64,000 nucleotides of DNA from Lytechinus variegatus (lineage: Eukaryota > Echinodermata > Echinoidea > Temnopleuroida > Toxopneustidae). Where the stretch lies: positions 38,008,687 through 38,072,686 of the forward strand of contig NC_054746.1 in the NCBI RefSeq assembly GCF_018143015.1, read 5' to 3'. The notes below the pieces were generated by a model that made no database searches, was not told the origin of the DNA, and saw nothing but the letters and a program-made list of their open reading frames with translations. Numbering within the stretch: the stretch's first letter is position 1; each line of letters begins with the position of its first letter. Positions 13,501 to 26,000 of this stretch are shown here, one piece after another. Both the position numbers and the translations under genes were made by a program.

Positions 13501-16500
13501 AATTCATTTAATCTTTTAGGGCTGACTGGAATTTAGTAATTCTACATGACTTAAAAAAAAATCATTAGGAACAAAATAATTCCTCTCATCTGATTCTTAA
13601 TTGATACATTTTTATTGAAAAATTCCTCATTTCATTATATTTTTTACTTGAAGATTTGTGAATGTCAACCTTCTTTCTGTATCTACCTTTTCAGTCTATA
13701 ATTTTTCAATCTTTGTGGCTCTCTCACAGCATTCTTTCTCTTTACTGTCTTTCATTTTCTATTTCTCTCTATGTGCCACCCCCCCCCCCCTCTCTCTTTC
13801 TCATTTTTTTTTTCAATAAACTTAATTCATTTCCTTTTTCCTTTTCATACACTGTTTAGTTTGTATTTGACTACCAGCCTGGTGACATCTATGCATGTGT
13901 TGCTGATGTAGGGTGGATCACCGGACACAGCTATGTAGTATATGGTCCTCTCAGTAATGGTGCCACTACTGTCTTGTTTGAAAGTATTCCAACCTATCCT
14001 GATCCAGGTACACTATCCTTCAACTTCAAATTTAAAAGGAAAAATGCTCACAAGATGTAAAACATGTCATGCTGAAATCATTATCAAATTTTGTAAATAT
14101 TTGGTCATATCTCTGTTGTCCGTATACATTATCATTAAAACAGAATATATTGTTTGAATAATTACTTTGGAAAAAGAAATACATTGGTGAAATTTTTTAA
14201 GGCAGTGTCACCAGTTCAATCCCATTTTTGCCAATTTCAGTCAGTCGGCAAGCCCTGAAAAAGTGGCTTCTTTTATCCAAGTGATATTCATGACTAAAGG
14301 GTTTTTGCATTATTAATGAGCTTGGTGCGAACCAAAACACCTCTTTTTATTCGGCCATTGCTGCTGTAAATATTGGCCAAATTTCATGTATTTGGTATCT
14401 TTGTAAAGAAGAAGAATCATTCTTTTAGGTCATGTGTTTGGATTTTTAAAAGAATGTTGTAATATAGGGAAAACTTTTGATATAAAACATGAAACAAAAA
14501 AGATAAATGACTAGAAAAGGGAAGCCTACTATCTATATAAATTATATAACAAAAATGACTTATTTATTGATACTCTCTTGAAATAGGTAAGTTTTTAGTT
14601 TAGTTTTGAAGAAGGTAATAGATAATGCATTATCAACATATTTGAACATTTATAGATAAAAGTACATTGTAAGGGCATCCTGTGTATGTCAAATAAAAGT
14701 TGCCCAATATTCTAAACGTGAGTTGATTGATATTTTTAAAATCCAATCTTAGAATACTCAGTGCTGCATTGTTTAACACATTCAAAGTAAAAATTTATTT
14801 CTTATTCACTTATCTCACAGGAAGGTACTGGGAGATGGTCGAAAGGTTAAAGGTCAACCAGATTTATGTAGCCCCTACAGCTGTGAGGTTACTACTTAAA
14901 TCAGGAGACTCTTATGTGACCAAGTATGATAGATCAACATTAAGAACATTAGGATGTGGTAAGTTGGGCTTATCTTTCATGAACCTACTAGGACCAAACG
15001 GGTGTTTCATAAAGCTGTTCATAAGTTAAGAGCAACTTTAAAGGCCCCCTCACACCTAACCGAATTGCATGAAATATGCCTTGCGAAGGCTGACAAAAGG
15101 CATTTTTTTTTTTTCATTTTCAATGGTAACTGATACATGTAGTAAATCATATTTACCCTTCGTGTTTAGGTTCGTACATCTTATGAACTAATAGCTGCGA
15201 TTTTATAAATTCGTGTGGAAATTTTGAACATGTTCAAAAATTTCCCGACGAATTGAAAAATCGTTGGTCATCTGTTTGAATTTGTATTTCTTATTTAGTC
15301 TGCTGTAAGCATTCGTTTATCATTCGTGTGTTTTTGTCATGCGTAGTCCCTCTTCGCGCTTTTGCCAAAGTGGACCGATCTCGAATGAACTCGTAATGAA
15401 GCAACACGATGACACAACGAACAAGATTGCCTGATCTATTCCCTCATCTTCGTTTCTAATCTCACACCATATCAAACCATTGCTCACTGTTCCTTTGTCT
15501 CATTGGGTTATATCTAACCCTGAGTCGAATCGATTTTAAAATCGGTGTTCGATCGATGTCATCGAACACCGGTGCAGATTTTGCAAAATCGGTGCATCGA
15601 AAAAAAAAAAAAAAATACGTCGGCCGGCCGATTCGTTTGGTTTACACAATCAATCATCAAAATATCAGTAATGTCCAACTTTACTACTACTTACTTGATT
15701 TCTATTGCCCCCAAAATGAAACCGAATGAGTAATTATGATGCTATTCACCATTAATTTGAAGTTTATTTCGATCATAGTTCGAGTCTTACTCGTCTGCTC
15801 GTGCCGAGATAATTTATGCACGATGAATTCATGAATGGAAGTCATGGCCATCGATCGTGCATGCGCAGTACTGTTCTTTAATCAAACCAGAAAATGGCCG
15901 GAAATTGACGCGATCAACGTAAAATAAATCTTGCTTTCATGAACAATATTAAAATCATGACCATAGAACATTATTTAATCGTAATATTTAACAATAATTT
16001 GCATATGATAATCATTAATATGAATTTAGAGCTTGATGTGAAACGTTTGTATTTCGTTTCAATTTTCAATGGCGGACATCTCATGACGATCGACTTGACT
16101 TCTTGAGTCGAGCTAGTGCACTTGTCTAAAAAAAATAATCATCACGTCAGGATTGATTCTTGAACATTGTCTACATGCAAAAACTCTGTTCAAGTTCGTA
16201 ATATCACCATATAATATCATTTTACATGACAAAACAGAGAAAATTGCGTTTGATATTTTTTCCCATCAATTTGAAGCTAGTTTGTGCCCAACTTTGGGCT
16301 CTGATTTCATGAATGGGAAAATATGTCATACGTCATCAAACACGCATGCGCATTGTGCTTATTTTCTCGGAGCTTGGAGACGTCCAGAGATGGAACAATA
16401 GAAATAATCCCAGTATTATTTCTTCCATATGAACATAACATACTTTGCTGACATCGTCAATATTCTTAGTATGACCATAAAATCTTGTTAAATCGTAATA

Positions 16501-19500
16501 ATTTAGATGAATTTAGGGCTCGATTCGAAACATTCGTATTTATTTTGATCGCATGCTCAATTGCGTCTAAAAAACTGGATTGTCATTATCAGGATTAATT
16601 CTCGAACATCGTCATAACTCATATTCCACAATCTTTCCTCACAATCGTTATATCAGCATTGAATAGCAATTCAAATGACCATCCAGAGAAAATTACGTAT
16701 TTATTCCCATAAATTTATTTGGAGCTCATTTTGGATCCAACTACACAATCTCAGGCAAGTTACAGCGCTCTCCGTTGATTGCAATTGTTTGCTGGCGCTG
16801 ACGTCAAGCACGCCTGTCGTTTCGGGAGGGTGAGTGTACGGAGCTGCGGACGGGGCTAGTGAATGGACTGCGAATGCTAGTTGACCGAAAATCATTCGGA
16901 TCGACTCTGCGTGATTCATGTCTTTATTATTGTTTCATTTTAAACTTATATGTTGTCATCTGCAAATATCGTTGAAGATATTTTGGGAAGAATTCTGCTT
17001 TGGTCCCCGGCCTTTTTTGTGTGTTTTGTGATCATGGAAAATACAAACGAACTTTGCTCTGTCATCTGCTTGTGCAACGCTCACCCGGCCAACGCCAGCG
17101 CATACCGTCAGTGCGTAGTGCATATGCAAAGCGCATCGCATCGACGCAAAAACAAAAGACTAAATTTTCCCCGCCTTCAATATTCGATGCATCGATGTTC
17201 GATCGAATTAGAGCTGTCGAACACCGGTTTTCAAAATAATCGATATGACTCAGGCTTAGTTATATCAACCCTTCGCTCGCCTTCGGCAGCAATTTTCTCA
17301 AAGAAGTGAACCGAAAAATCAATATCCTTTGCATGTCACATTTGCCAATAGTTACTGATCGCATGATTTGATGGAAATTTTTGTTGAATTCGCGTGCATT
17401 TCATTCATTTTCCCAGTCGTCACTCTTTGTCCGCCTACATTCGGTCAGGTGTGAGGGGGCTTTAAGAACGATTGGTGAACCTTTCTTAAGCACTAAATAA
17501 TCACCAATGAACATTTAATGGTAAATATATCATTTACCACAAGAAAAGAAGATCACCACTCATTCTTAAAGTCACTCTTAACTTACGAAGAGCTTTATGA
17601 AACGGCCCCCTGCATGGGTAATAGTGTGAAAGCATTCAGATACCATAACCATTTTATGAAATTAGGTGATTTTATTACAGTGTTGAGTGGTGACTTATCA
17701 AATAACATCCAGAATTCAGCGAAGTTTTGGCAAATCAAGATGATGAAATTATTTAATTTAAATGTTTTTCTTTTTTTGTTTTGTTCCAATCAGTTGGTGA
17801 ACCACTTAACCATGAAGCATGGGACTGGTATAACAATGTTGTAGGAGAAGGACGTTGCTCATTAGCTGATACATGGTGGCAGACAGGTAAGATAAAGTAA
17901 CATGTCTAATCACTAATGCCAGAGTGTTTGAAGCAATGCAAATGTTGATTTCAACTGATTTCTTCTTTGTATTGTATGAGAAATGTACTGTATACGGTAT
18001 TACAAGAGTATATGTATGTCTTTCCCTGATGGAAAATGAAGATGGGATTCATGTTGCAAATGTTGTGTGATATCATAAACTTTTACATAGTATCTGTAAC
18101 ATATGAGATGCTATCAGTCATATGAATAAGCATGAATGTAAGCCCATAGACTATAGCCTGTAATCCATGCATAAAAAGTTATAAGCAATTGTATCAAGTG
18201 TATATGAAACATCCCAAGTTATGTCATGTCTTTTGTTAATCTTTTGAGATTAAACTTGCACTCTTTCTTTTAACTATGGAAGACATGCTTCATCAGATTA
18301 TATTTAGTATTTAGTGCTCCAAAGATTTGTAAGATCAAATTTAGACATTCATAAGTATTCCAAACAAACGAATACCCTTTTAATAAATTTTCCTTTTTTT
18401 CCAGAGACCGGTGGTATATGCATCACTCCGCGCCCATCGGCACCCAATGCTGAAATAACAGGTGGTCCTATGCGCCCCTTCTTTGGAATTGAACCAGTTC
18501 TACTTGATGAAAAGGTAAATTAATAAGAGTTTTGTGTATGCTTTCTTTGGTAAGATATTTTCTACCAATAGACTTCATCATGTCATTGACAGAATGAATG
18601 ATTTATTTACTGAACTATCGTATAAATGAATGAGTGGATGACTAAATGGATGACTTGACTGAATGAATAGATGGATGAATAACTTGATAATTACACCCTC
18701 ATGAACCTATTACTCCTTTTGTTTGAACTGTACTCTTCTTCAAATGATGATGTATGTATTTCAAAATATGCTGTTCAATTCTTGTTTTCATAATCTTTGA
18801 ACTTCCTAAGAATAAATTATCTTAATTTCTATAAAATTTGAAGGTTCCATAACATATCCTAAGCACTACATCATACAGTAACAATTTCTCTCATTGTCTT
18901 TCCCCTTCTAATCCTCCCATTCAGTATTTACAAAACAATAGGCAATTGGAGAAGGTGATGTGAAATTTTTGAAGTGACAGAGCAAGCAACTATCAATGGT
19001 CATTACTTTCGCTTTAAAAGCTACATTATCTGAAAGTGAATTGTGTGATGCCCCTTCAAGGGCTTTTCATTCCAAATTACAATCAATTGATAAATTATTA
19101 TTCATGTCCATTCTACAGTGTCAGGAAATCACAGTGAACAATGAACCTGGAGCCCTTTGCATTCGTAGACCATGGCCTGGGATAGCTAGAACAATCTATG
19201 GCAATCACACTCGTTATCTAGAGACATATCTAAGTCCGTACCCTGGTAAGTTCCTGAACAAGATTCAAACCAAATCATCAAAAGAGTGTGTATTCCTATT
19301 AAATCATAATGTGCTCTTAAGAATCATGAAAAGTAGAGATGTTCAGATGTTTTCTGAACAAAGCTGAAGAAAACAATGTATTATTCTGACCCGATTCCAT
19401 TTGTATGTCATTCATCATTTACAGGTAAATTAATTTATAGATCCCCCTCAGACTCTTTAGTTGATTGGTCTATTGCTAGCTTGATTCTTCTTCCTTTCCT

Positions 19501-22500
19501 TCAGGAGTTTATTTCTCTGGTGATGGTGCAATTCGAGATGATAAGGGTTATTACCACATCACTGGTAGAATGGATGATGTCATTAATGTCACGGGTCATC
19601 GCTTAGGAACAGCAGAGGTTGAGGATGCTATGGTGAGATCCTCCTCTTTTACAAGATTTTATCACAAGAGGTCCAAATATCTATGTGCATATATAACTGC
19701 AAGTGTTCCAGGATGGCAAAATATAGTCTAGCGCATGAAGTTGCAATCAACCTCTGAACCAGGAAAAGAATCCCAAACAGGCAATAAATAGATTACTATG
19801 ATTGTAATTGGAGACATTGTTGCAAATAGTGAACACATAAAGTTCTAAATCTTCTTGCACTATAAAGTACGTATCAAAAAAAGTTTACACTTTGAAAAAG
19901 CCCTGAGAATTAAAAAATATACAAAATTTGGTTTATTTTTCACATATAATCTTAGGTTTGGGTCTCATCTAAGTAATTTTATGTAAATCACAGCTCAGTG
20001 TAAAGCAAATATCATCACGATGGCCTCGGTGTGTGGGGGAGGGGTGGGGCACAATGCACTCTTCGAAGTGTTTTGGGCAAGGAAACAAGTTTTAAAAAGG
20101 TAAAAGATATCTTCAAATTAATTTTACTAGCTAAATTCCACGTGCTCTTCATAAAAAAGATATCTTCAAATTAATTTTACTAGCTAAATTCCACTTGCTC
20201 TTCATAATTAAGGTCTACTTTTATTCGCATAATTATTTCAAAGTTATGCGCAAATCATTTTTCACTAACTTTTCAAAAGTAAGTCCTGCTCACTCAATCG
20301 AAAATATTTTTCGACAGTTATTTCGTCATTTGCTTAAATGGATCTGTACCAATGTTAAAATGTGGAAAAAATCGTCAGGATATTACAAATGAATAATTTT
20401 ACAAGATTTGTTCTAAGTATAAACTTGTTTTTAATACGCACTGTAGTTTCAACTGCCTCCCAAAACAGTAATTACACTTTTATCAATTTAATTCTTTGAC
20501 TTCTTAATGACCTCATTCAAATTGAAATGTGTAAATAAATAAAAATATCTGTATCATATTGTCTTACTACTTAATTCTTCAAGGACAAACATAATATTGA
20601 TTTCACATTCATAAAGACTGAGGAGCTCAGTTTTTTTTTTGATGATAAATGACATTTAGTTATATCCAACTTTTCACTATTTCTTAGGATGAACATCCTG
20701 CAGTAGCAGAGACAGCTGTCGTAGGTTACCCACATGATATTAAAGGGGAAGGTATGAACTACAATATCAATAATCAAGTGTTTGATGACTTCTTGAGAGA
20801 GTATTTAATTATATTCTAATCTCCGGTAATAGCCTAATGGCTGATGATAGTTCACCTTAGTTGTGTGGGGTTTTTTTTCATATCAGAGCAATGCTTCATT
20901 CGTACATAATACTTGAACATTAAACTGCTCATGTATTTTTCTTTGTTGTTTTCTGTGATGGCAATGTTTTCATGTGAAAAGGTTAAAGCCACTTCGGGTT
21001 TTTATCATTCCTACATTAAATCATATATATATGATATCTGGCTAATTTTGTAATGTGTCTCAAAATTATTAAATGTAAGGATGTAATCATATCTCGGAGG
21101 TAAAATGGTGCTAATATTCTAAAACTTTTCTTACTTTCATTATACTCTTTTTGCACTTTACTCTGCTTAGGTGTATATGCATATGTGATTCTAAAGGATG
21201 ATGTAACAACCAGTGAAGAGGATATCATCAAAGAATTAAAGGCTACAGTCAGGCAGAAGATTGCTGCTTATGCAGTTCCTGATATTATCCAGGTGAGAAC
21301 CTATCATTATTAGAGGTGCTGTGGTTTGTTTTTGTCTCACCTGCATAGCAGAGTGAGACTATAGGCGCTGCTTTTCCGACGGCGGCGGCATCAACATCAA
21401 ATCTTAACCTGTGGTTAAGTTTTTGAAATGACATCATAACTTAGAAAGTATATGGACCTAGTTCATGAAACTTGGCCATAAGGTTAATGAAGTATTACTG
21501 AACATCCTAGTAGAGTTTCATGTCACATGACCAAGGTCAAAGATCATTTAGGGTCAATGAACTTAGACCATGTTGGGGGAATCAAGATCAAAATCTTAAC
21601 CTGAGGTTAAGTTTTTGAAATGTCATCATAACTTAGAAAATATATGGACCTAGTTCATGAAACTTGAAGATAAGGTTAATCAAGTATCACTGAACATCCT
21701 GCATGAGTTTCACGTCACATGACCAAGGTCAAAGGTCATTTAGGGTCAATGAACTTTGGCCGAATTGGGGTATCTGTTGAATTCCCATCATAACTTTGAA
21801 AGTTTATGGATCTGATTCATGAAACTTGGACATGATAGTAATCAAGCATCACTGAACATTTTGTGCAAGTTTCAGGTCTCATGATTAAGGTCAAAGGTCA
21901 TTTCGGGTCAATGAACTTTGGCCGAATCGGGGGTATCTGTTTAATTACCATCATAACTTTGAAAGTTTGGTCTAGTTCGTTAAACTTGGACATTAGAGTA
22001 ATCAAGTATCACTGAACATCCTGTGCGCATTTCAGGTCACATGACCAAGGTCAGTGGTCAATGAACTTTGGCCAAATTGGGTGTATCTGTTGAATTACCA
22101 TCATAACTTTAAAAGTTTATGGATCTGATTCATGAAACTTGTACATAAGAGTAATCGAGTATCACTGAACATCCTGTGCGAGTTTCAGGTCACATGATCA
22201 AGATCAAAGGTCATGTAAGGTCAATGAACTTTGGCCATGTTGGGGTTTTTTATTGAATAACCATCATATCTCTGTAAGTTTATTGGTCTAGTTCATAAAA
22301 AGTGGACATAAGAGTAACCATGTATCACTGAACATCTTGTGCGAGTTAGAGTAGTTTTCAAAGTCAGCACTGCTGCTATATTGAAACGCGTGATGCAGGT
22401 GAGACAGCCAGAGGCATTCCACTTGTTATTTTTGTCATCATAATAATTTTTGTTAATTTCATTGATATTATTGTTGTTTTGTTATTATTTTTATTATTAT

Positions 22501-23011
22501 CATTTATGCCAAAATTATCTCAGGAGTTGATATATTCTAATTTTTTATGAATTTATTTATCTTAATCTTGTATGGGATTGACTATAATTTAGTCTATATT
22601 TTGCTGGAGGCTTTTGTACTAGACTGACCTTTGATGGTATCTTCCATGGATATCTTAATTTGATTGACTGTTGGAGAAAAGGTTCCCATAATTGTACATT
22701 TTATGTAACAGGGTCTAGATCTTGCTAAACAAGTAAACAAGAACAACTAATTTAATTCTATCTTCTTTAAGATGTCTTATAATTTTCAAGTACAATCTCT
22801 ATAGAGGTTAAGCTTTGATTCTTGTATTCTGTTTTCTTTATAATAGATCACTCCAGGATTGCCAAAGACACGCTCTGGTAAGATCATGCGGCGTATCCTA
22901 AGGAAGGTTTCAGCTGATAAGAGTGATGAACTTGGAGACGTGTCCACCTTGGCAGATCCTTCCATTGTAGCAGTCATTGTGAAGAACCATGATAAACTGG
23001 CTAAGAAATAG
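4590..23011 (+). CDS. ACSS1: Acetyl-CoA synthetase, mitochondrial type (ACSS1-like), 5' partial
   Basis: ATP-dependent acetate:CoA ligase of the ANL superfamily, making acetyl-CoA from acetate via acetyl-AMP. Exons: 4590-4686, 6996-7142, 7666-7718, 8334-8509, 8891-9043, 13860-14007, 14821-14958, 17794-17886, 18405-18514, 19119-19245, 19505-19632, 20688-20751, 21171-21292, 22847-23011 (TAG). All introns are GT-AG and the join stays open for 572 residues. Visible motifs in this numbering: P-loop [11 protein letters not shown] (181-191), DTWWQTETGG (329-338) forming the acetate pocket, [14 protein letters not shown] hinge region (from 432), and [11 protein letters not shown] with the catalytic lysine K530. 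From recalled sequences it resembles vertebrate ACSS1 ([24 protein letters not shown]) more than cytosolic ACSS2. About 110 N-terminal residues, including any mitochondrial presequence, lie before the window. Oddity: the usual P-loop proline (GxPKG) is alanine here, right beside a minisatellite copied from this exon. Confidence 0.93.
6066..6600. mobile_element. Diverged copy of a TTAA-flanked MITE
   Basis: Similar over most of its length to the well-preserved element at 54987-55566. Shared blocks include CACTTGTTCTTTTGTAT, the CCCCAAGAACTA region, GGAGACATAT and ATGAATATTCAT. The left edge also follows TTAA (6062-6065). The right end is too decayed to fix. It lies in the intron between ACSS1 exons 4590-4686 and 6996-7142. 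Confidence 0.6.
8985..10910 (+). repeat. 76-bp minisatellite made from an ACSS1 exon end plus its splice donor
   Basis: About 26 head-to-tail units of roughly 76 bp; the first unit is itself coding sequence. Each unit holds the last 59 or so bases of exon 8891-9043 (encoding [19 protein letters not shown]) followed by the first 17 or so intron bases, starting GTAGATATAAAG. So nearly every unit carries an exact AAG|GTAGAT splice donor. Most also have the pyrimidine-rich TCTCTCTCATTCTCAAG, which resembles an acceptor. Units 2-3 are shorter variants (GGTCACCCAA); two carry a small insertion creating TGCATG or TACATG. The last three or four units (from about 10680) are decayed. The unit length is not a multiple of three, and a TAA follows the first donor in frame, so read-through would truncate the protein. 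Confidence 0.95.
11525..12788. mobile_element. 1.26-kb TIR transposon with 10-bp target duplication
   Basis: Termini are CAAGGCTCCACATTAAC and, at the right end, the inverse of CAAGGCTCGACATTAGC. The element is flanked by a perfect direct repeat ACACCTAGTA (11515-11524 and 12789-12798). Inside both ends lie clusters of GGTGGCCCG and GGGCCACCAAAA, partly palindromic. No transposase-like ORF remains. A 9-11 bp duplication points towards Mutator-like elements, but the family assignment is inference. It sits in the long ACSS1 intron downstream of the minisatellite. Confidence 0.8.
15042..17461. mobile_element. TTAA-flanked TIR element (piggyBac/Kolobok-like), split by another insertion
   Basis: The left end AGGCCCCCTCACACCTAACC and the right end (inverse AGCCCCCTCACACCTGACC) form TIRs of about 24 bp. 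Each is bordered by TTAA (15038-15041, 17462-17465), the target site used by piggyBac- and Kolobok-type transposases. Removing the hAT-like insertion inside leaves about 670 bp with no transposase, so it is non-autonomous. It landed inside the fold-back MITE 14998-17612. Confidence 0.8.
15515..17258. mobile_element. hAT-like element nested inside the TTAA element
   Basis: The left terminus TAACCCTGAGTCGAATCGAT and the right terminus (inverse TAAGCCTGAGTCATATCGAT) are imperfect TIRs. They continue inward to a shared GGTGTTCGA word. A perfect 8-bp direct repeat GTTATATC flanks it (15507-15514, 17259-17266), the duplication length typical of hAT transposons. The 1.74-kb interior has diverged internal repeats (for example TGAATTTAGAGCTTGATGTG near 16020 and a related copy near 16510). 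Short ORFs here show no transposase motif I recognise. It is the youngest of the three nested elements. Confidence 0.8.
19865..20443. mobile_element. mariner-like MITE with TA flanks
   Basis: The left end AAGTACGTATCAAAAAAAGT and the right end (inverse CAGTGCGTATTAAAAACAAG) are matching TIRs of about 28 bp. Both are bordered by TA, as in Tc1/mariner insertions, and the CGTATCAAAA sequence resembles mariner termini. Inside, a 53-bp unit is tandemly duplicated (about 20104-20210), differing at only a few positions. No transposase ORF is left. It lies in the ACSS1 intron 19633-20687. Confidence 0.65.
21334..22427 (+). repeat. 1.1-kb dispersed repeat, copy 1 (GTCTCACCTGCA family with DR1 motifs)
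   Basis: Starts GTCTCACCTGCATAGCAGAG and ends with TGCAGGTGAGAC plus GCCAGAGGCATTCCACTTGT; the terminal 12-mers are perfect inverses. The body is a series of about 150-bp diverged tandem units, each with ATCACTGAACATCC, CACATGACCAAGGTCA and AATGAACTTTGGCC. This copy has two perfect AGGTCAAAGGTCA sites (about 21726 and 21889) plus degenerate ones. Related copies are at 38199-39300 and 58151-59212, all in the same orientation. It has no coding capacity; the class is unknown. It lies in the ACSS1 intron before the last exon. Confidence 0.9.
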
Positions 23012-26000
23012 AGCAATGGTGTTGCAAAGCTGAGAATTCAAAAGCTTTCAAACCATGTTTGAGGATCAGCTCAAAGTTATCGATGTTAGAGAATGAACTG
23101 CAATACTTTGAATCCATTTTTGCATACATTTCTGGGGGGGGGGGTGATCCTGTGTTGTTCCTGAACTTTTTATGGAAATCTTGCTCACCTTCTTAGAGCG
23201 CATATGCCTCGTCAGAGTTATGTGTCCAAAGTTCAAATATATTTTGTACTTGAGACCTAAGATTTCTCAAAAAAATGATTTCATGTGAAAAGAAATCCAG
23301 TATCAATCGTGTTTCAAGGAGAAATTCATTAAAGAATGGCACTACTCTCAGACTTGAGATGTAATTGGTTTAAATGAATGTCGGGAACCACTAGAGAGAA
23401 ATTTATCCTATAGACAAACTATGCGTAAACAATTTCATTAGCATAGAAAGAGGTTAATTGATAATTTAGTTAGAAGACATAAATCCCTTTATTCATTTGA
23501 GATGGAAATGGAAAGGATTATTATTTCAGAGACATTAGAATGTGATAATATCGTAATTACTTAAGTGCTTGTATGTTATAATCATTTATATTTTTATTAA
23601 TCATATTATACAAAATATATATATTACACCAAGGTATACATTTTTTACAAGACTTTTTTGAAGTCTTTGAATCTATGCATCTTTATATGTTTTAAAGTGA
23701 AATGTAAACTGCCAGTTTGCCTTATGTTTTATGAACATATATTGATGTAACACAAATGGGTTTATCTTGCTCTGTTTAATCAACATTTGTGGACAATTTT
23801 CCAAGCTCTTATATTCAAGCTGATAAAATTGGTAAAATATGTGTACAATGCATAATAATGATTTTACCTAGATGAGATTAGCTATCCCAAGCTCTGATGG
23901 TGCTTGAAAAAAAACCTAAGCAAATTCTTAAATGCACAAGCAAAAGGTTTGCTTAATGCATATGCTTTTTAGCAATAGTTTGATTGTCAAGCAAATGCTA
24001 GCAGGCAGTTATCAATTGCTTGTGCTTACTAGCAAAAGCATTTGCTTGCTCATTTTTATGGATATGGAATCAAGCGAATTCCAAGCAAAAGCAACTGCTA
24101 ATTTTGTATGCATCTGAAACATTGATTGGTCAGATGGGGGATGTCACAAGGTTATTGGTCATACTCAAAACATAAATGCTTGGTATGCTGAGAAGTATTT
24201 ATCTAGTTCTTATGTTATGATGTTTTACTATGTGATTTACATGCTGTTTTAAATGCATTTTAGTTTTAGAGAGAAAATTGTAAGTTCTTGCCAGGACTGG
24301 TCTAAAAATGTTGAGATCACTGATTATGACATGTAAATTTCATCTTCTTTGCGTTCCACAATTCTGTAATTTTGCCAATTAAGTATCATCATTGATTTTT
24401 TTTCTTTAAATTTAAATCACCACTGTTCAAGAATTGCCAATTACATTTATTAAATTAACCATTGCTAACCCTAAGTTTTGATTATATTTTATTTGTATAA
24501 TCAAGTGCTATGATTTTTTATTATATGTGCTGATAGCATAGTTCAAAATATCTGAAATATCCTGTAAATTACCAAGTCATTATTACTGGACAAAAGAATG
24601 AATAATTATTGATAAAATTATTAGTGAAGAAAATTGCCTGACAATTCTCCTCAGCCTTCATCTTTGCCAAAATTAATTGGCTTCTGAGATAATTTGTATT
24701 TGTCATGAAATACATTCACCTAGTCCATTATATCAGATTGTAAATATTGCACTTTTTGTGTTTTGATGTGACCTTTATCTTTGTGTGTAACATCAAAGTT
24801 GTTGTTCAAGTTTCGTTATTTTGAAATATCATTTATTCTTTGCATGTAGCTTTGTAGCACAGTGCTTTTTAAATAATGGAAATATGATATGTTTAGTCAA
24901 TCAGTAATGTAATATATTGTTTGGCTAACAGTAATTATAAAATTCCTCGTAAATTGAGTTACTGCTTCTGTTTCCTATTTATTTTTCCTTTCATCCATAT
25001 TAATTTTAATGAATTGTTATCACACATTTTTTCTTAAATTTTTTATAATATGTATTATTTTTTTAAATCAATGGACCACTGGAATGAGGTTCTTAAAATG
25101 CAATTGCTTATTTTTTCTTTAGACAAATTCATTGTCGTTATTATAACGATAGTTATAAAAAAAATTATCACCCAAGAGTATATTTTATGAAGCAATATAT
25201 TTCAAGAAACAATGCACAATATTACTTTAGGTGTTATTGATTTGTACTTAGCAGATATATGTCATTACATTCATCATGTTATTGCAGAAAAGACTTGAGC
25301 AATTAAATTTGTGAGTGCTATTTTGTAAAAATACAATCTCAATTGTGTACTCTTGTCAGGAGTTGAGTAGATTTATTTTGATGGATAGGTGATGTTTTTT
25401 TGAGTGAGATCAGGTGCATAAATCTATTAAGGGTGGAATATTTAGGGAATATTGGATGACCTTGAGTGGGATGCAAAGAAATATTGTACGAGCTGGAGAA
25501 CAATATTGGACGAGTCCGAGACGAATCCGATATTGTTCTTCAGCGAGGAACCTAATCCTAACAATATTTCTACACATCCCATGAAAATTGGTCATCCAAT
25601 ATTATTATTTAGATACCCTCACAAAGCTAAAAGTAATGAAGCAAAAAAAATTGTGATTAGTAACCATCATTAATGGCAATCCTGTAAATCATGAGCATGG
25701 CAACCGAGTATTGTCTTTTTAAACAAGAAATCGGTAATAAAGGTGCGCTAGTGATAGTGCAAGTGCATTTGAATTCAATAAATTGACTCTCCTTTACCAC
25801 ACCTGGCAACTATGCAAGGCAATTTCATTGTGATGTAACAATAGCTTCATGCACACAATCATTAATTAACCAATTATAATCTTGTGGGCAGGGCAAAATC
25901 TTCATTTCGGTAATATTTTCAATATTGGATGCTTTTCATAGGCATGCACGTTAAAAATCAGTTTTAATATTTTGTCTCTTTGAAACACTGAACCTTGCAA

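Larger units (their letters stand above)
14998..17612. mobile_element. Fold-back MITE, split by a later insertion
   Basis: The left arm starts near GTTTCATAAAGCTGTTCATA (15003 on). The right arm ends with the inverse of CCGTTTCATAAAGCTCTTCG (17588-17607). The arms match for more than 50 bases, ending in sequence around GAACGATTGGTGA and its inverse. Without the TTAA element at 15042-17461 the arms would enclose a roughly 190-bp element. The CCGTTTCATAAAG family is related in style to the elements at 56889-57048 and 60949-61092. It is the outermost of three nested elements in the ACSS1 intron 14959-17793. Confidence 0.75.

Noticed and set aside
16950..17309. 119-residue frame and overlapping frames
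   Set aside because: They lie inside the hAT-like element across its terminal repeat, show no transposase motif, and overlap each other on both strands.
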